A DNA stretch of 8,669 nt, taken from Bacteroidota bacterium. GTDB lineage: Bacteria; Bacteroidota; Bacteroidia; B-17B0; Aurantibacillaceae. Numbering within the stretch: position 1 is the first letter of the stretch; each line of letters begins with the position of its first letter. The translations under genes were made by a program, and so were the position numbers. Where the stretch lies: the NCBI GenBank assembly GCA_947474485.1, contig CANJJP010000051.1:1-8669 (forward strand), written 5' to 3'. Below are positions 1-6,455 of this stretch, in pieces. The notes under the pieces were generated by a model. That model searched no databases, was not told the DNA's origin, and was given only the letters and a program-made list of their open reading frames with translations.

Positions 1-57
1 TAGGTTTAAATAGTTTTGAAAGTATGGATTGTATTCGTTTTGTTCCGGCTTTTGCAT
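1..57 (-). CDS. DinB-like protein, N-terminal 19 codons only (cut by window edge)
   Basis: An ATG on the minus strand at 57-55 opens a frame that stays open to the window edge. It begins MQKPEQNEYNPYFQNYLNL. I recognise the pattern (charged start, then NEYxPYxxxYxxLV) as typical of the first residues of DinB/YfiT-superfamily four-helix-bundle proteins in Bacteroidota. These are putative metal-dependent enzymes, often of unknown substrate. The start lies only 2 nt after the stop codon of the methyltransferase, which strongly suggests it is the next gene of the same transcript. The metal-binding histidines that would confirm the family lie beyond the window. The call therefore rests on one short motif and on position. 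Confidence 0.55.
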   Translation of the reverse strand, partial: MQKPEQNEYNPYFQNYLNL

Positions 58-59
58 GG

Positions 60-863
60 TTATTTTTTTGTTGCAACAATGGAGTACACCATTGGAATTT
101 TATTGTCTAAATGTTTAATGCGGAATTTCCCTGGGGCAAATTCTGTTGTTTCCTTAAAACAATTATAAGGCGAGTAATCAAATTCTTCTAGTAAATTTAT
201 TTCTAAATTATGTTTGATTAAACTATTAATTACCTCTGCCATCCCATGCTTCCACATTACGTATTCTGATTTAAGGGCAGCATTTCTATCAGCATAAGTT
301 CCGTTTTCTGTTTCAACAATTGCCCCTGTATTAAAATAATTATAGCCAATTTCTTTAAAATAATCATCAAACATCCAAACTACCGGATGAAACTCAACAA
401 AAATAAATTTGCCACCTGGTTTTAAAAATGTTGAAACTACATTAGCCCATTTGTCCATATCGGGCAGCCAGCCTATTGTTCCGTAGCTGGTGTAAACAAT
501 ATCAAATTCTTCGTTCAAGTGTTGTGGCAAATCATAAACATTGCAGTAAATAAATGACGCATCTGTTTTAGTTGTTGCGTTCAATTCCTTAGCACTTTCA
601 ATTGCTTTATCTGAAAGGTCTATTCCTGTTGCTTTAGCGCCCATGCGGGATAAAGAAATGGTGTCTTGTCCAAAATGACATTGAAGATGTAAAATGCTTT
701 TGTTTTTTATATCACCCAATAAATTGAGTTCAATTTCTTGTAAAGAAGTTTTTCCTTTTATAAAGTCTTCAACGCCATAGAATTCAGATTTAATATGTGC
801 ATCAACTCTTCCGTTCCAGGATTGTTTGTTTATTTCGATGTAGTTGTTTTCGGCTAAACTCAT
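60..863 (-). CDS. Class I SAM-dependent methyltransferase
   Basis: A 267-residue, apparently complete cytosolic methyltransferase with a Rossmann-like fold. An N-terminal NKQSWNGRV segment (12-20) is typical of a small-molecule methyltransferase subfamily common in Bacteroidota. Motif I is the unusual but family-typical LHLQCHFGQDT (58-68). The acidic ribose-binding residue is D82 in TGIDLS, motif IV is the FDIVYTSYG region (120-128), and LKPGGKFIFVEFHP (147-160) is the post-motif strand-turn-strand. The substrate cannot be read from the sequence; the C-terminal third has no recognisable acceptor motif. It starts 9 nt after the stop of the T9SS protein gene and ends 2 nt before a DinB-like gene, so it is probably cotranscribed with both. 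A 15-bp palindrome sits immediately upstream of its ATG. I am confident of the fold, not of the role. Confidence 0.88.
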   Translation of the reverse strand: MSLAENNYIEINKQSWNGRVDAHIKSEFYGVEDFIKGKTSLQEIELNLLGDIKNKSILHLQCHFGQDTISLSRMGAKATGIDLSDKAIESAKELNATTKTDASFIYCNVYDLPQHLNEEFDIVYTSYGTIGWLPDMDKWANVVSTFLKPGGKFIFVEFHPVVWMFDDYFKEIGYNYFNTGAIVETENGTYADRNAALKSEYVMWKHGMAEVINSLIKHNLEINLLEEFDYSPYNCFKETTEFAPGKFRIKHLDNKIPMVYSIVATKK

Positions 864-864
864 A

Positions 865-879
865 AGAGTAATTTACTCT
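865..879. repeat. 15-bp perfect palindrome at an intercistronic junction
   Basis: Plus-strand AGAGTAA-T-TTACTCT is a perfect 7+1+7 inverted repeat. It spans the stop codon (875-873) of the T9SS protein gene and ends 2 nt before the methyltransferase ATG (863-861). In mRNA it could form a 6-bp stem with a 3-nt loop directly in front of the start codon, which might influence translational coupling. It is AT-rich and short, so chance is possible. Confidence 0.4.
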
Positions 880-2528
880 ACAATTAATTTCTTCGTAACC
901 ATCTTTCCTGATTTATCTTTTGCGAATAGGAAATAAGTTCCGCCAACTAAGTTCGAATTTAATTCGCTTAAATTGTTATGTTGTTTTGTTGTTGTGAAAA
1001 CTATTTTTCCTAATAAATCAATCATTGTAAATTCAACTTCTCCGCTTAATTCATAGCTTTGGAATTGGAATGTTCCATTAGATGGATTTGGATAAATAAT
1101 TGCATTGCTATAACTGTCTTTTATTTGCTCTAATCCAATTGTTTCTCCTCCTAAAATGGTAATTAAAAAATCTTCAGTTTCTCCACTTGTAAATGTTGTA
1201 CAAGCTTTTGTTGAATCATTTGCAAAACCATTAGCTCTGCTTCTTATACGCATTCCTGTTAATCCATTGTAGGCAGTTGCAGGTAAACTAAATGTTTTTG
1301 TTTGTAAGCCATTTGTAACAGAACTTGTTGTTAATGCAATCCATTCGTTCGGCTCAAAATTTCCATCATGATCTTCATCAATCCACATGGATGTAACATT
1401 GTTTCCTGTTTGACGAATAGTAATTGAATACGTTTGAGCAACACTTAATGTTGCAGTATTAGCTCCTGTTGCAGGGTAAGAGGAATAGTGAGGGGCAACA
1501 TTATTTCCGCAACCACTTATTGTTGGATTAAATGTGGTTGTTTCAATTCGTAATGAATCAATTGAGTAACCAGCGCAATTTCCTCCTAATGATGCGTTGC
1601 AATAACAGTAAATAGGTAACAATGTATTTATACTGATAAATGCTGTATCGCTTTGTAATACGCAGCTAACAATTGCTCTAATGTAATACATTGTGTCAAT
1701 AGTTATACTTAGGTTAGGTAAATTATTACCAACTACATTTGTCCAAGTAGCATTGTCGGTTGATGTTTGCCATAAATAAGAAAGTTCATTTGCGTTTGTT
1801 GCTCCTTGCAAATAAAAATCGGCAATTGTGTTTTTACAAACTGCAGTATCAGTTGAAATAATTACACCTGCATTAGGTGTACCTGTGCATGTTGTAACCG
1901 CACTATAATTAATTGTAATGTTTGGTCTCAATGTATCTATAGTACCTGTTCCTGTAGGAGCTGAATTATCTTGTTGCCAATATTGAAAACGTTTTTGCCC
2001 CGCTGTTTTATAACGAAATCCTTTTGATAATAAACCTTCGTTCCCTGTTCCTCCCGCATTGGTTTCAATTATTAACTCTAAATGCATCGTATCAACAAGT
2101 GTGAAGTTATTTGCGAAATTAATTGTTGTCCAATTATTTTCAGTAAACGAAGTTGAAGCTAACAAACCCGAATAAACTAAGGTTGTATTTGCCATTTCAT
2201 TAGCTAAAGTAGTAGGGAAAGCAAAAATAGAATCTTCTATTGCTCTTGCATAAACCTTCACAGGGGTATTTGCAGCTATAAAACTATTTGTACTGTCGCA
2301 ATAAAATGCAATCGAAGTAATGCTTGTAGTGCCTGTTATTCCAAGTTCATAACGAGAATAAATAAAAGCACTTCGTTCATAACCATAATAGGATCCTAAT
2401 GGTTTTCTTTTTAATGAATTAGTTCCGTTACTCGAACTTGAATTATCTGCAGGTATTGTTACCGTTTGCGCAAAGCTTGCACATGCAACAATTAAAAATA
2501 ATAATGTAATTAGTTTTGAAATTTTCAT
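873..2528 (-). CDS. T9SS type A sorting domain protein with GEVED-like domain, secreted or surface-attached
   Basis: A 551-residue exported protein. Residues 1-20 form a signal peptide (KLITLLFLIVACASFAQ, likely cut before Q21); an embedded IVAC also resembles a lipobox. About 30-210 is a beta-rich region I cannot name, followed by an Ig/PKD-like segment (about 215-305, with LSYLWQTSTDNATW). About 315-460 resembles the GEVED domain: paired cysteines, the calcium-loop-like D384-x-D386-x-D388-G followed by NEW, then MRIRSR and GETEDFLITI. Residues 476-551 are a classic Por/T9SS sorting domain: IYPNPSNGTF, MIDLLGKIV, LVGGTYFL and the terminal KKLIVE. The protein should cross the inner membrane by Sec and the outer membrane by the type IX system, then be released or anchored. 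Ligand or enzymatic activity is not evident. It starts 4 nt after hutI, so it is likely in the same transcript. Confidence 0.9.
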   Translation of the reverse strand: MKISKLITLLFLIVACASFAQTVTIPADNSSSSNGTNSLKRKPLGSYYGYERSAFIYSRYELGITGTTSITSIAFYCDSTNSFIAANTPVKVYARAIEDSIFAFPTTLANEMANTTLVYSGLLASTSFTENNWTTINFANNFTLVDTMHLELIIETNAGGTGNEGLLSKGFRYKTAGQKRFQYWQQDNSAPTGTGTIDTLRPNITINYSAVTTCTGTPNAGVIISTDTAVCKNTIADFYLQGATNANELSYLWQTSTDNATWTNVVGNNLPNLSITIDTMYYIRAIVSCVLQSDTAFISINTLLPIYCYCNASLGGNCAGYSIDSLRIETTTFNPTISGCGNNVAPHYSSYPATGANTATLSVAQTYSITIRQTGNNVTSMWIDEDHDGNFEPNEWIALTTSSVTNGLQTKTFSLPATAYNGLTGMRIRSRANGFANDSTKACTTFTSGETEDFLITILGGETIGLEQIKDSYSNAIIYPNPSNGTFQFQSYELSGEVEFTMIDLLGKIVFTTTKQHNNLSELNSNLVGGTYFLFAKDKSGKMVTKKLIVE

Positions 2529-2532
2529 TTTA

Positions 2533-3789
2533 TTAATTCGTTTTTATTTTTTCTCCATTTAAAAACACTTGATCCACTGGGTTTGATCCAAATGAATAAG
2601 CAATCATATCTAAGGAGTTTATTTTTTTTGTAATAAAGAAATTAGCTTTTTTTCCAATTGTAATACTACCAACTTCATTTTGTAAACCCATTGCAAATGC
2701 AGTATTGATAGTGCTTGCGTTCATACACTCGTTAGGAGTCATTTTATATTGTATGCAACAAATAGCTTGCATTAAATTCATATTACCACTAGGGCTTGAG
2801 CCCGGATTAAAATCACTTGCAACTGCTAATGCTAATCCCGCGTTAATCATTTCGCGTGCTGGAGGATTTGGTAAACTTAAAAAGAAAGCAGCTCCAGGTA
2901 AAATAGTTGGAATGGTTTTAGAGTTTTTTAAAGCTTCAATTTCTTTAGCTTCTACAAATTCTAAATGATCAACACTTATTGCCCCGCATTTAACGCCTGC
3001 AATCACACCGCCGTAATTGCTCATCTGCTCGGCATGCACTTTAGGTGTTAATCCTAATTTTTTACCCGCTTCTAAAATTTGTATCGTTTCCTCTGGAGTA
3101 AAATAATTTTTCTCACAAAACACATCAATAAAATCTGCCAAGCCTTCTTTGGCAACTTGTGGCAATGTTTCGTTTAAAATAATGTCGATGTATTTAGCTT
3201 TATTTGTTTTGTATTCGGTTGGCACCGCATGTGCTGCAAGGAAAGTAGCTTTAATACTAAGAGGTGTAAGTGTTTTTAATTTCTTAATTACACGTAGCAT
3301 CTTCAACTCAGCTTCTGGATACAAACCATAACCGCTTTTAATTTCAACTGCCCCGGTGCCTTGAGAAATAATTTCGTTGCATCTTATTAGTGCACTTTCA
3401 ACTAATTCTTCCTCTGTTGCATCCTTAAGTTTAAGTGCCGAGTTCAAAATCCCACCACCTTTTTGTGCAATTTCTTCGTAAGTAAGTCCGCGAATTCTAT
3501 CCGCAAACTCCCCTTCGCGGCTACCAGCGTATACAATGTGTGTGTGGCTATCAACCCAGCTTGGTATAACTAATCTGTCTTCCGCTTCAATTATTTCTAA
3601 TCCTTTCCAATCGGTAATTCCCGGAAAATCATCCATGCTACCGTAGTCTAAAATAATTCCATCTTCAACGGCAAGCCAAGCATCATTTATATGCGGTACT
3701 TCATCCATACTTTTGCCTTTAATTGGCTCAGCAGTGACTTCCCTAACTTGTACTAGTTGTTTTATGTTTTTTATCAGTAAACGTCGCAT
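2533..3789 (-). CDS. hutI: Imidazolonepropionase
   Basis: HutI opens the ring of 4-imidazolone-5-propanoate to N-formimino-L-glutamate, the third step of histidine degradation in the cytosol. The 418-residue amidohydrolase is full length for the family. Family landmarks are visible: metal site D80-S-H82-T-H84, VYAGSREGEF (86-94), EIKSGYGL (149-156), AAHAVP with H187, DVFCEKNYFTPEET (222-234), VHAEQMSNYGG with H252, VDHLEF with H275, TILPGAAFFL (295-304) and ASDFNPGSSPS with the metal aspartate D326. The frame is open upstream to an ATG at 3849, but family proteins begin near MRRLLIKNIKQLV, and an exact -7 promoter box lies between the two ATGs, so I chose 3789. No hutH, hutU or hutG is in the window. 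It heads a likely operon with three functionally unrelated genes. Confidence 0.95.
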   Translation of the reverse strand: MRRLLIKNIKQLVQVREVTAEPIKGKSMDEVPHINDAWLAVEDGIILDYGSMDDFPGITDWKGLEIIEAEDRLVIPSWVDSHTHIVYAGSREGEFADRIRGLTYEEIAQKGGGILNSALKLKDATEEELVESALIRCNEIISQGTGAVEIKSGYGLYPEAELKMLRVIKKLKTLTPLSIKATFLAAHAVPTEYKTNKAKYIDIILNETLPQVAKEGLADFIDVFCEKNYFTPEETIQILEAGKKLGLTPKVHAEQMSNYGGVIAGVKCGAISVDHLEFVEAKEIEALKNSKTIPTILPGAAFFLSLPNPPAREMINAGLALAVASDFNPGSSPSGNMNLMQAICCIQYKMTPNECMNASTINTAFAMGLQNEVGSITIGKKANFFITKKINSLDMIAYSFGSNPVDQVFLNGEKIKTN

Positions 3790-3803
3790 AATGTAGTAAG
3801 AGA

Positions 3804-3811
3804 CAAAGTTA
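3804..3811 (-). promoter_or_regulatory. Bacteroidota-type -7 box for hutI
   Basis: The minus strand reads TAACTTTG, an exact match to the TAnnTTTG consensus, 14 nt upstream of the chosen hutI ATG. No good TTTG -33 element is visible at normal spacing. A start of transcription just downstream would leave a very short leader and would exclude the upstream ATG at 3849. Confidence 0.45.
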
Positions 3812-3954
3812 AAATTAATATTCAGTTTTCCTTGGCGAAAATACATCATTTGATGATATTAGTATTTTTTTACATTTTATAGTTTTTCAACTTGGAAGTA
3901 CCAAGAACATTGATTTTTAATGTAACGCAATCATGTGTATGAATATCTATGAAG

Positions 3955-3969
3955 TACTTTTGAAAAGTA
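3955..3969. repeat. 15-bp perfect palindrome in the hutI/kinase-remnant intergenic region
   Basis: TACTTTT-G-AAAAGTA is a perfect 7+1+7 inverted repeat. It lies in the 252-base non-coding gap (3850-4101) between divergent hutI and the decayed sensor kinase. Its size and symmetry fit a dimeric regulator's operator, but it is about 145 bp from the hutI -7 box and AT-rich, so chance cannot be excluded. The only other symmetry I saw in this gap is a small CTTGG/CCAAG inverted repeat at 3891-3905. Confidence 0.3.
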
Positions 3970-4083
3970 GATTTTAAATTCGAATTACAATAGAACTAAA
4001 ACAGAGGTATTTGTTAATCAATGTTTCATGCTCATTCCTGTTTTTACAACTTTTTAAACTGTATTAACTAATTCAATTTTAAG

Positions 4084-4091
4084 TAGATTTG
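4084..4091 (+). promoter_or_regulatory. Bacteroidota-type -7 box before the decayed sensor kinase
   Basis: TAGATTTG matches TAnnTTTG exactly and lies 10 nt before the ATG at 4102. No convincing -33 TTTG is seen. If functional, it would still drive transcription into the pseudogene. Confidence 0.4.
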
Positions 4092-4101
4092 TATTTATAA
4101 A

Positions 4102-4209
4102 ATGTTTAAAAATTTACTTTTTATATTTCTTTTTACCTCGCTCAGAATCTCACTTTCTGCGCAGCAACCTTATTATTATAAAATTGATGACGTGTTAGCC
4201 GTTGTTTAA
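4102..4209 (+). pseudogene. Sensor kinase remnant, part 1: signal peptide and first mature residues
   Basis: The ATG at 4102 opens a 35-codon frame: a lysine followed by a hydrophobic core (NLLFIFLFTSL), then SLSAQQPYYYKIDD, then a few unrelated residues and TAA at 4207-4209. A signal peptide ending in AQQ followed by PYYYKIDD is how many Bacteroidota propeller-type sensor kinases start; intact proteins continue with a segment like ENGLPSNEVY and then the periplasmic propeller. Here homology stops at about 4191, where the inverted propeller fragment begins. A -7 promoter box stands just upstream. I read it as the broken 5' end of the same gene whose other pieces lie at 4142-4573 (minus) and 4521-5101 (plus). 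It could instead be annotated as a tiny secreted peptide, but the abrupt loss of homology argues for a pseudogene. Confidence 0.6.
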
Positions 4210-4573
4210 TTAAATCTTCCGTAATGGTTTTTTTCAGAAGTCGCGAAGAGTATTCAGTTACTTTAGAATTAAGAGGATTAAATGAAAGTAAGCCTTTGTT
4301 ATACTTCGAAAAATAAACTAATCCGTTATAGTATTCTATCTCGTATATGTTAGAGGCTATGCCATCTGCCCCAACAGAAACGTATAGAATTTGTTTATTC
4401 TTACCTTCATCATTATACTTCTCTAATTTATCTTTATTGGCAAGCCAAACATTTAATTCATCATCAATTGTAAATTTTGAGGCACTTGATTTTAAAACAC
4501 TTTGCGTCAAGACAGAGAAAAACACATTAAATTCAATACAGGATTTGTTTTTGAAAAGTGACATTATAAACAC
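4142..4573 (-). pseudogene. Sensor kinase remnant, part 2: inverted beta-propeller fragment
   Basis: The minus-strand frame is open for 143 codons, but only the centre (about 4196-4516) looks like real protein. KFTIDDELNVWLANKDKLEKYN resembles a two-component-regulator propeller blade (pattern: aspartate-rich turn, then W, then a GLxKYN-like strand). NGLVYFSKYNKGLLSFNPLN followed by KVTEY is a second blade. Such blades form the periplasmic sensor domain of large Bacteroidota histidine kinases. The ends are not protein-like: the first codons are antisense to kinase coding sequence at 4521 onward, and the last 17 codons are antisense to the signal-peptide fragment at 4102-4191. The piece is therefore a sensor-domain segment in reverse orientation between the N- and C-terminal parts of what is probably the same gene. 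There is no signal peptide, and a blade fragment alone should not fold. A gene caller would name it a hypothetical protein. Confidence 0.6.
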
Positions 4574-5101
4574 AAATTACTATTTAAGCAGATTCTGTTC
4601 ATTAATGCGTAAATTTTGGACGCATCTCAAAGTAATGATATCGTATTAGAAGAAGAAATAGAAATATTAGAATTGTCTTTATCTTTAGAAAAGCAATGTT
4701 TTGGTAATGACTTCACAAACGAAATCAATGCTGATAAAACGATTGATATTCATCGCACTCATTTGCCTTCCATTATTATTCAAACTTTTATTGAAAACGC
4801 TTTAAAACATGGACTCTTGAATAAAAAAGGGATTAAAATAGTGAAAGTTGATTTCGAATTAAAAGAGAATACATTAATTTGTTCTATTCTTGATAATGGT
4901 GTTGGTCGTAAAAAAGCTGCTGAAATAAAGGAGCGTTCGCCTATTAAGCATAATACATTTGCTACACGTGCAACAGAAAAACGTTTGAGACTAATTAATT
5001 CAGATAGAAAAAATGCAATACCATTAGAAATAACTGATTTGGAAGAAACGGGAAGTCCAATTGAGACAAAAGTAGTTTTGAAAGTGCCACTAAAAGACTA
5101 A
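4521..5101 (+). pseudogene. Sensor kinase remnant, part 3: LytS/YehU-like histidine kinase C-terminus with a frameshift
   Basis: From 4521 one frame reads NTLNSIQDLFLKSD then NYYLSRFCSLMRK, matching the His_kinase (PF06580) region just after the phospho-acceptor histidine. The expected HFIF before NTLNSIQ is absent, so the catalytic histidine is lost. At 4611-4613 an apparent one-base deletion in an A run (CGTAAATTTTGG where CGTAAAATTTTGG is expected) shifts the frame. The next frame, which could only start at the TTG at 4616, continues ILDASQSND, LEEEIEILEL, IENALKHGLLNKKG (N box), ILDNGVGRKKAAE (G1 box) and FATRATEKRLRLIN, ending normally in VPLKD. Intact relatives sit in the inner membrane and phosphorylate a LytTR response regulator; none is present here. 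The frame 4616-5101 might be called as a 161-residue ATP-binding protein, but without the histidine and sensor it is not a working kinase. Confidence 0.8.
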
Positions 5102-5139
5102 ATTTTTAAAACAATTACAAAAATAACTAAAGAATTAAT

Positions 5140-6399
5140 TTACTCTTCAATCATTATCTTCCTCAACTTATTTAAAGCTGCTAAAGCTGTCATACGGATG
5201 TTTCTGTTTCTATCCGTTCCAAAATGGAAACGCTCAGCAACAACCCCTGCATCACTTGCTATAGCTATCCAAACTGTGCCTACTGGTTTATCATCACTTC
5301 CGCCTGTTGGACCTGCAATACCCGAAACTGCAATTGAATAATTAGAATTAAATTTTTCCTTTGCTCCTATTGCCATTGCTTTTGCACACTCCTCTGAAAC
5401 TGCCCCTTGCTGTTCGAACACATCATTTGAAACGCCAAGTAAATCATGTTTAAATTGATTATGATAAGGAACTACACCACCTTGATAAAAAGCAGAGCTT
5501 CCAGCAATGGATGTAATTAAATGTGAAATATATCCGCCAGTGCAGCTTTCGGCTAGAGATAATGTTTTCTTTTTACCCAATAATAAATCAGCAACCAACT
5601 TTTCTAATTGATCGGGTTCTTTTCCGTACTCTTCATAACCATAAATGTATTCTGAAATAAGTGGTGTCAATTTTTCAATTGCTTTTTTTACTCTATCTTT
5701 CAGTTCAGCTTCATTTTTTCCATAGGTAGTTAAACGAAGCTTAACCATTCCAGGAGAAGGCAAGTACGCAAGTTTAATTTCATCCGTCGCTAAACTATCT
5801 TCCCATTTCTCAATACGTTCAGCTAAAAAGCTCTCGCCAATTCCATTTGTGAGAACCGTTTTATGATAGATAAAAGGTAAATCAAATTGTTTTTTTAATT
5901 GAGGAATAACAGAATCACTTACCATTGACTTCATTTCAAAAGGCACACCTGGCATACTTACATATATTTTATTATTATGCTCAATCCACATTCCAGGAGC
6001 TGTGCCGTTGTGATTTAGTATTACCTTACAGTTTTTAAGTACTTCAGCTTGTTTACGATTTATTTCAGTTAATTCTTTGCCACGTTTCACAAAAAAATCG
6101 CGAACCATTTCAACTGTTTCTGCATGTTCAATTAAGCCAACATTAAAATAATCTGCCAATGTTTTTTTGGTTATATCATCTTTTGTTGGGCCCAAACCAC
6201 CAGTTATCAAAATCAACTCAGCCCTACCCTCAGCCTCTTTCAAGGCTTTTAGTATATGCTCTCTATCATCTGATACAGAAGAAATTTGTTTTACTTGTAT
6301 TCCATTCAAATTAAGCTGCTGCCCTATCCAAGCTGAGTTGGTATCAACAATTTGCCCTATTAAAATTTCATCTCCAATGGTAATTATTTCTGCAATCAT
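5140..6399 (-). CDS. cinA: CinA family protein (nicotinamide-nucleotide amidohydrolase with N-terminal molybdopterin-binding-like domain)
   Basis: A 419-residue, full-length two-domain CinA. Residues 1-170 are the COG1058/MoCF-like domain: AEIITIGDEILIGQIVDTNS (3-22), ITGGLGPTKDDITKK (65-79), GTAPGM (132-137) and MPGVPFEMK (149-157). In characterised family members this part has ADP-ribose pyrophosphatase activity. Residues 262-419 are the PncC domain, which deamidates nicotinamide mononucleotide to nicotinate mononucleotide in pyridine-nucleotide recycling: LAESCTGGYISHLIT (282-296), YQGGVVPYHNQFKHDLLGV (305-323), GAVSEECAKAMA (332-343), VSGIAGPTGGSDDKPVGTVWIA (358-379). The competence link in the name comes from Gram-positives and need not apply. 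It is convergent with the kinase remnant (38-nt gap without an obvious terminator) and divergent from the DUF4197 gene, sharing a 56-nt promoter region. Confidence 0.95.
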   Translation of the reverse strand: MIAEIITIGDEILIGQIVDTNSAWIGQQLNLNGIQVKQISSVSDDREHILKALKEAEGRAELILITGGLGPTKDDITKKTLADYFNVGLIEHAETVEMVRDFFVKRGKELTEINRKQAEVLKNCKVILNHNGTAPGMWIEHNNKIYVSMPGVPFEMKSMVSDSVIPQLKKQFDLPFIYHKTVLTNGIGESFLAERIEKWEDSLATDEIKLAYLPSPGMVKLRLTTYGKNEAELKDRVKKAIEKLTPLISEYIYGYEEYGKEPDQLEKLVADLLLGKKKTLSLAESCTGGYISHLITSIAGSSAFYQGGVVPYHNQFKHDLLGVSNDVFEQQGAVSEECAKAMAIGAKEKFNSNYSIAVSGIAGPTGGSDDKPVGTVWIAIASDAGVVAERFHFGTDRNRNIRMTALAALNKLRKIMIEE

Positions 6400-6410
6400 A
6401 ATTTTGGTAT

Positions 6411-6437
6411 TATATTTGACTTTTGTTCGTATCTTTA
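6411..6437 (+). promoter_or_regulatory. Candidate -7 boxes for the DUF4197 gene in the divergent cinA intergenic region
   Basis: TATATTTG at 6411-6418 matches TAnnTTTG exactly. TATCTTTA at 6430-6437 matches 7 of 8 positions and has a TTTG at 6403-6406, 23 nt upstream, at the long end of acceptable spacing. Either could serve the gene starting at 6456. The minus strand here contains TATAAT but no TAnnTTTG for cinA. Confidence 0.35.
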
Positions 6438-6455
6438 AAACATAAATATTAAAAC

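Noticed and set aside
2705..2968. Plus-strand open frame of 87 codons
   Set aside because: It is antisense to conserved hutI coding sequence (D326 and surrounding motifs) and has no recognisable protein features.
3149..3331. Plus-strand open frame of 60 codons
   Set aside because: Antisense shadow inside hutI without promoter or family resemblance.
4347..4518. First part of a plus-strand frame starting at an ATG at 4347
   Set aside because: This part is antisense to the propeller fragment and not protein-like; only its final portion from 4521 is real kinase sequence, treated in the pseudogene entry.
4102..5101. Possible invertible phase-variation cassette in the sensor kinase locus
   Set aside because: Inverted repeats at the junctions are only 5 bases, no recombinase is nearby, flipping does not restore one frame, and most of the sensor and the catalytic histidine are missing.
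5102..5139. Bidirectional terminator between the kinase remnant and cinA
   Set aside because: The 38 bases are AT-rich but I could not find a stable hairpin.
6167..6445. Plus-strand open frame of 92 codons
   Set aside because: Antisense to the N-terminal domain of cinA, including the GGLGPTKDD motif, and runs through the promoter region.
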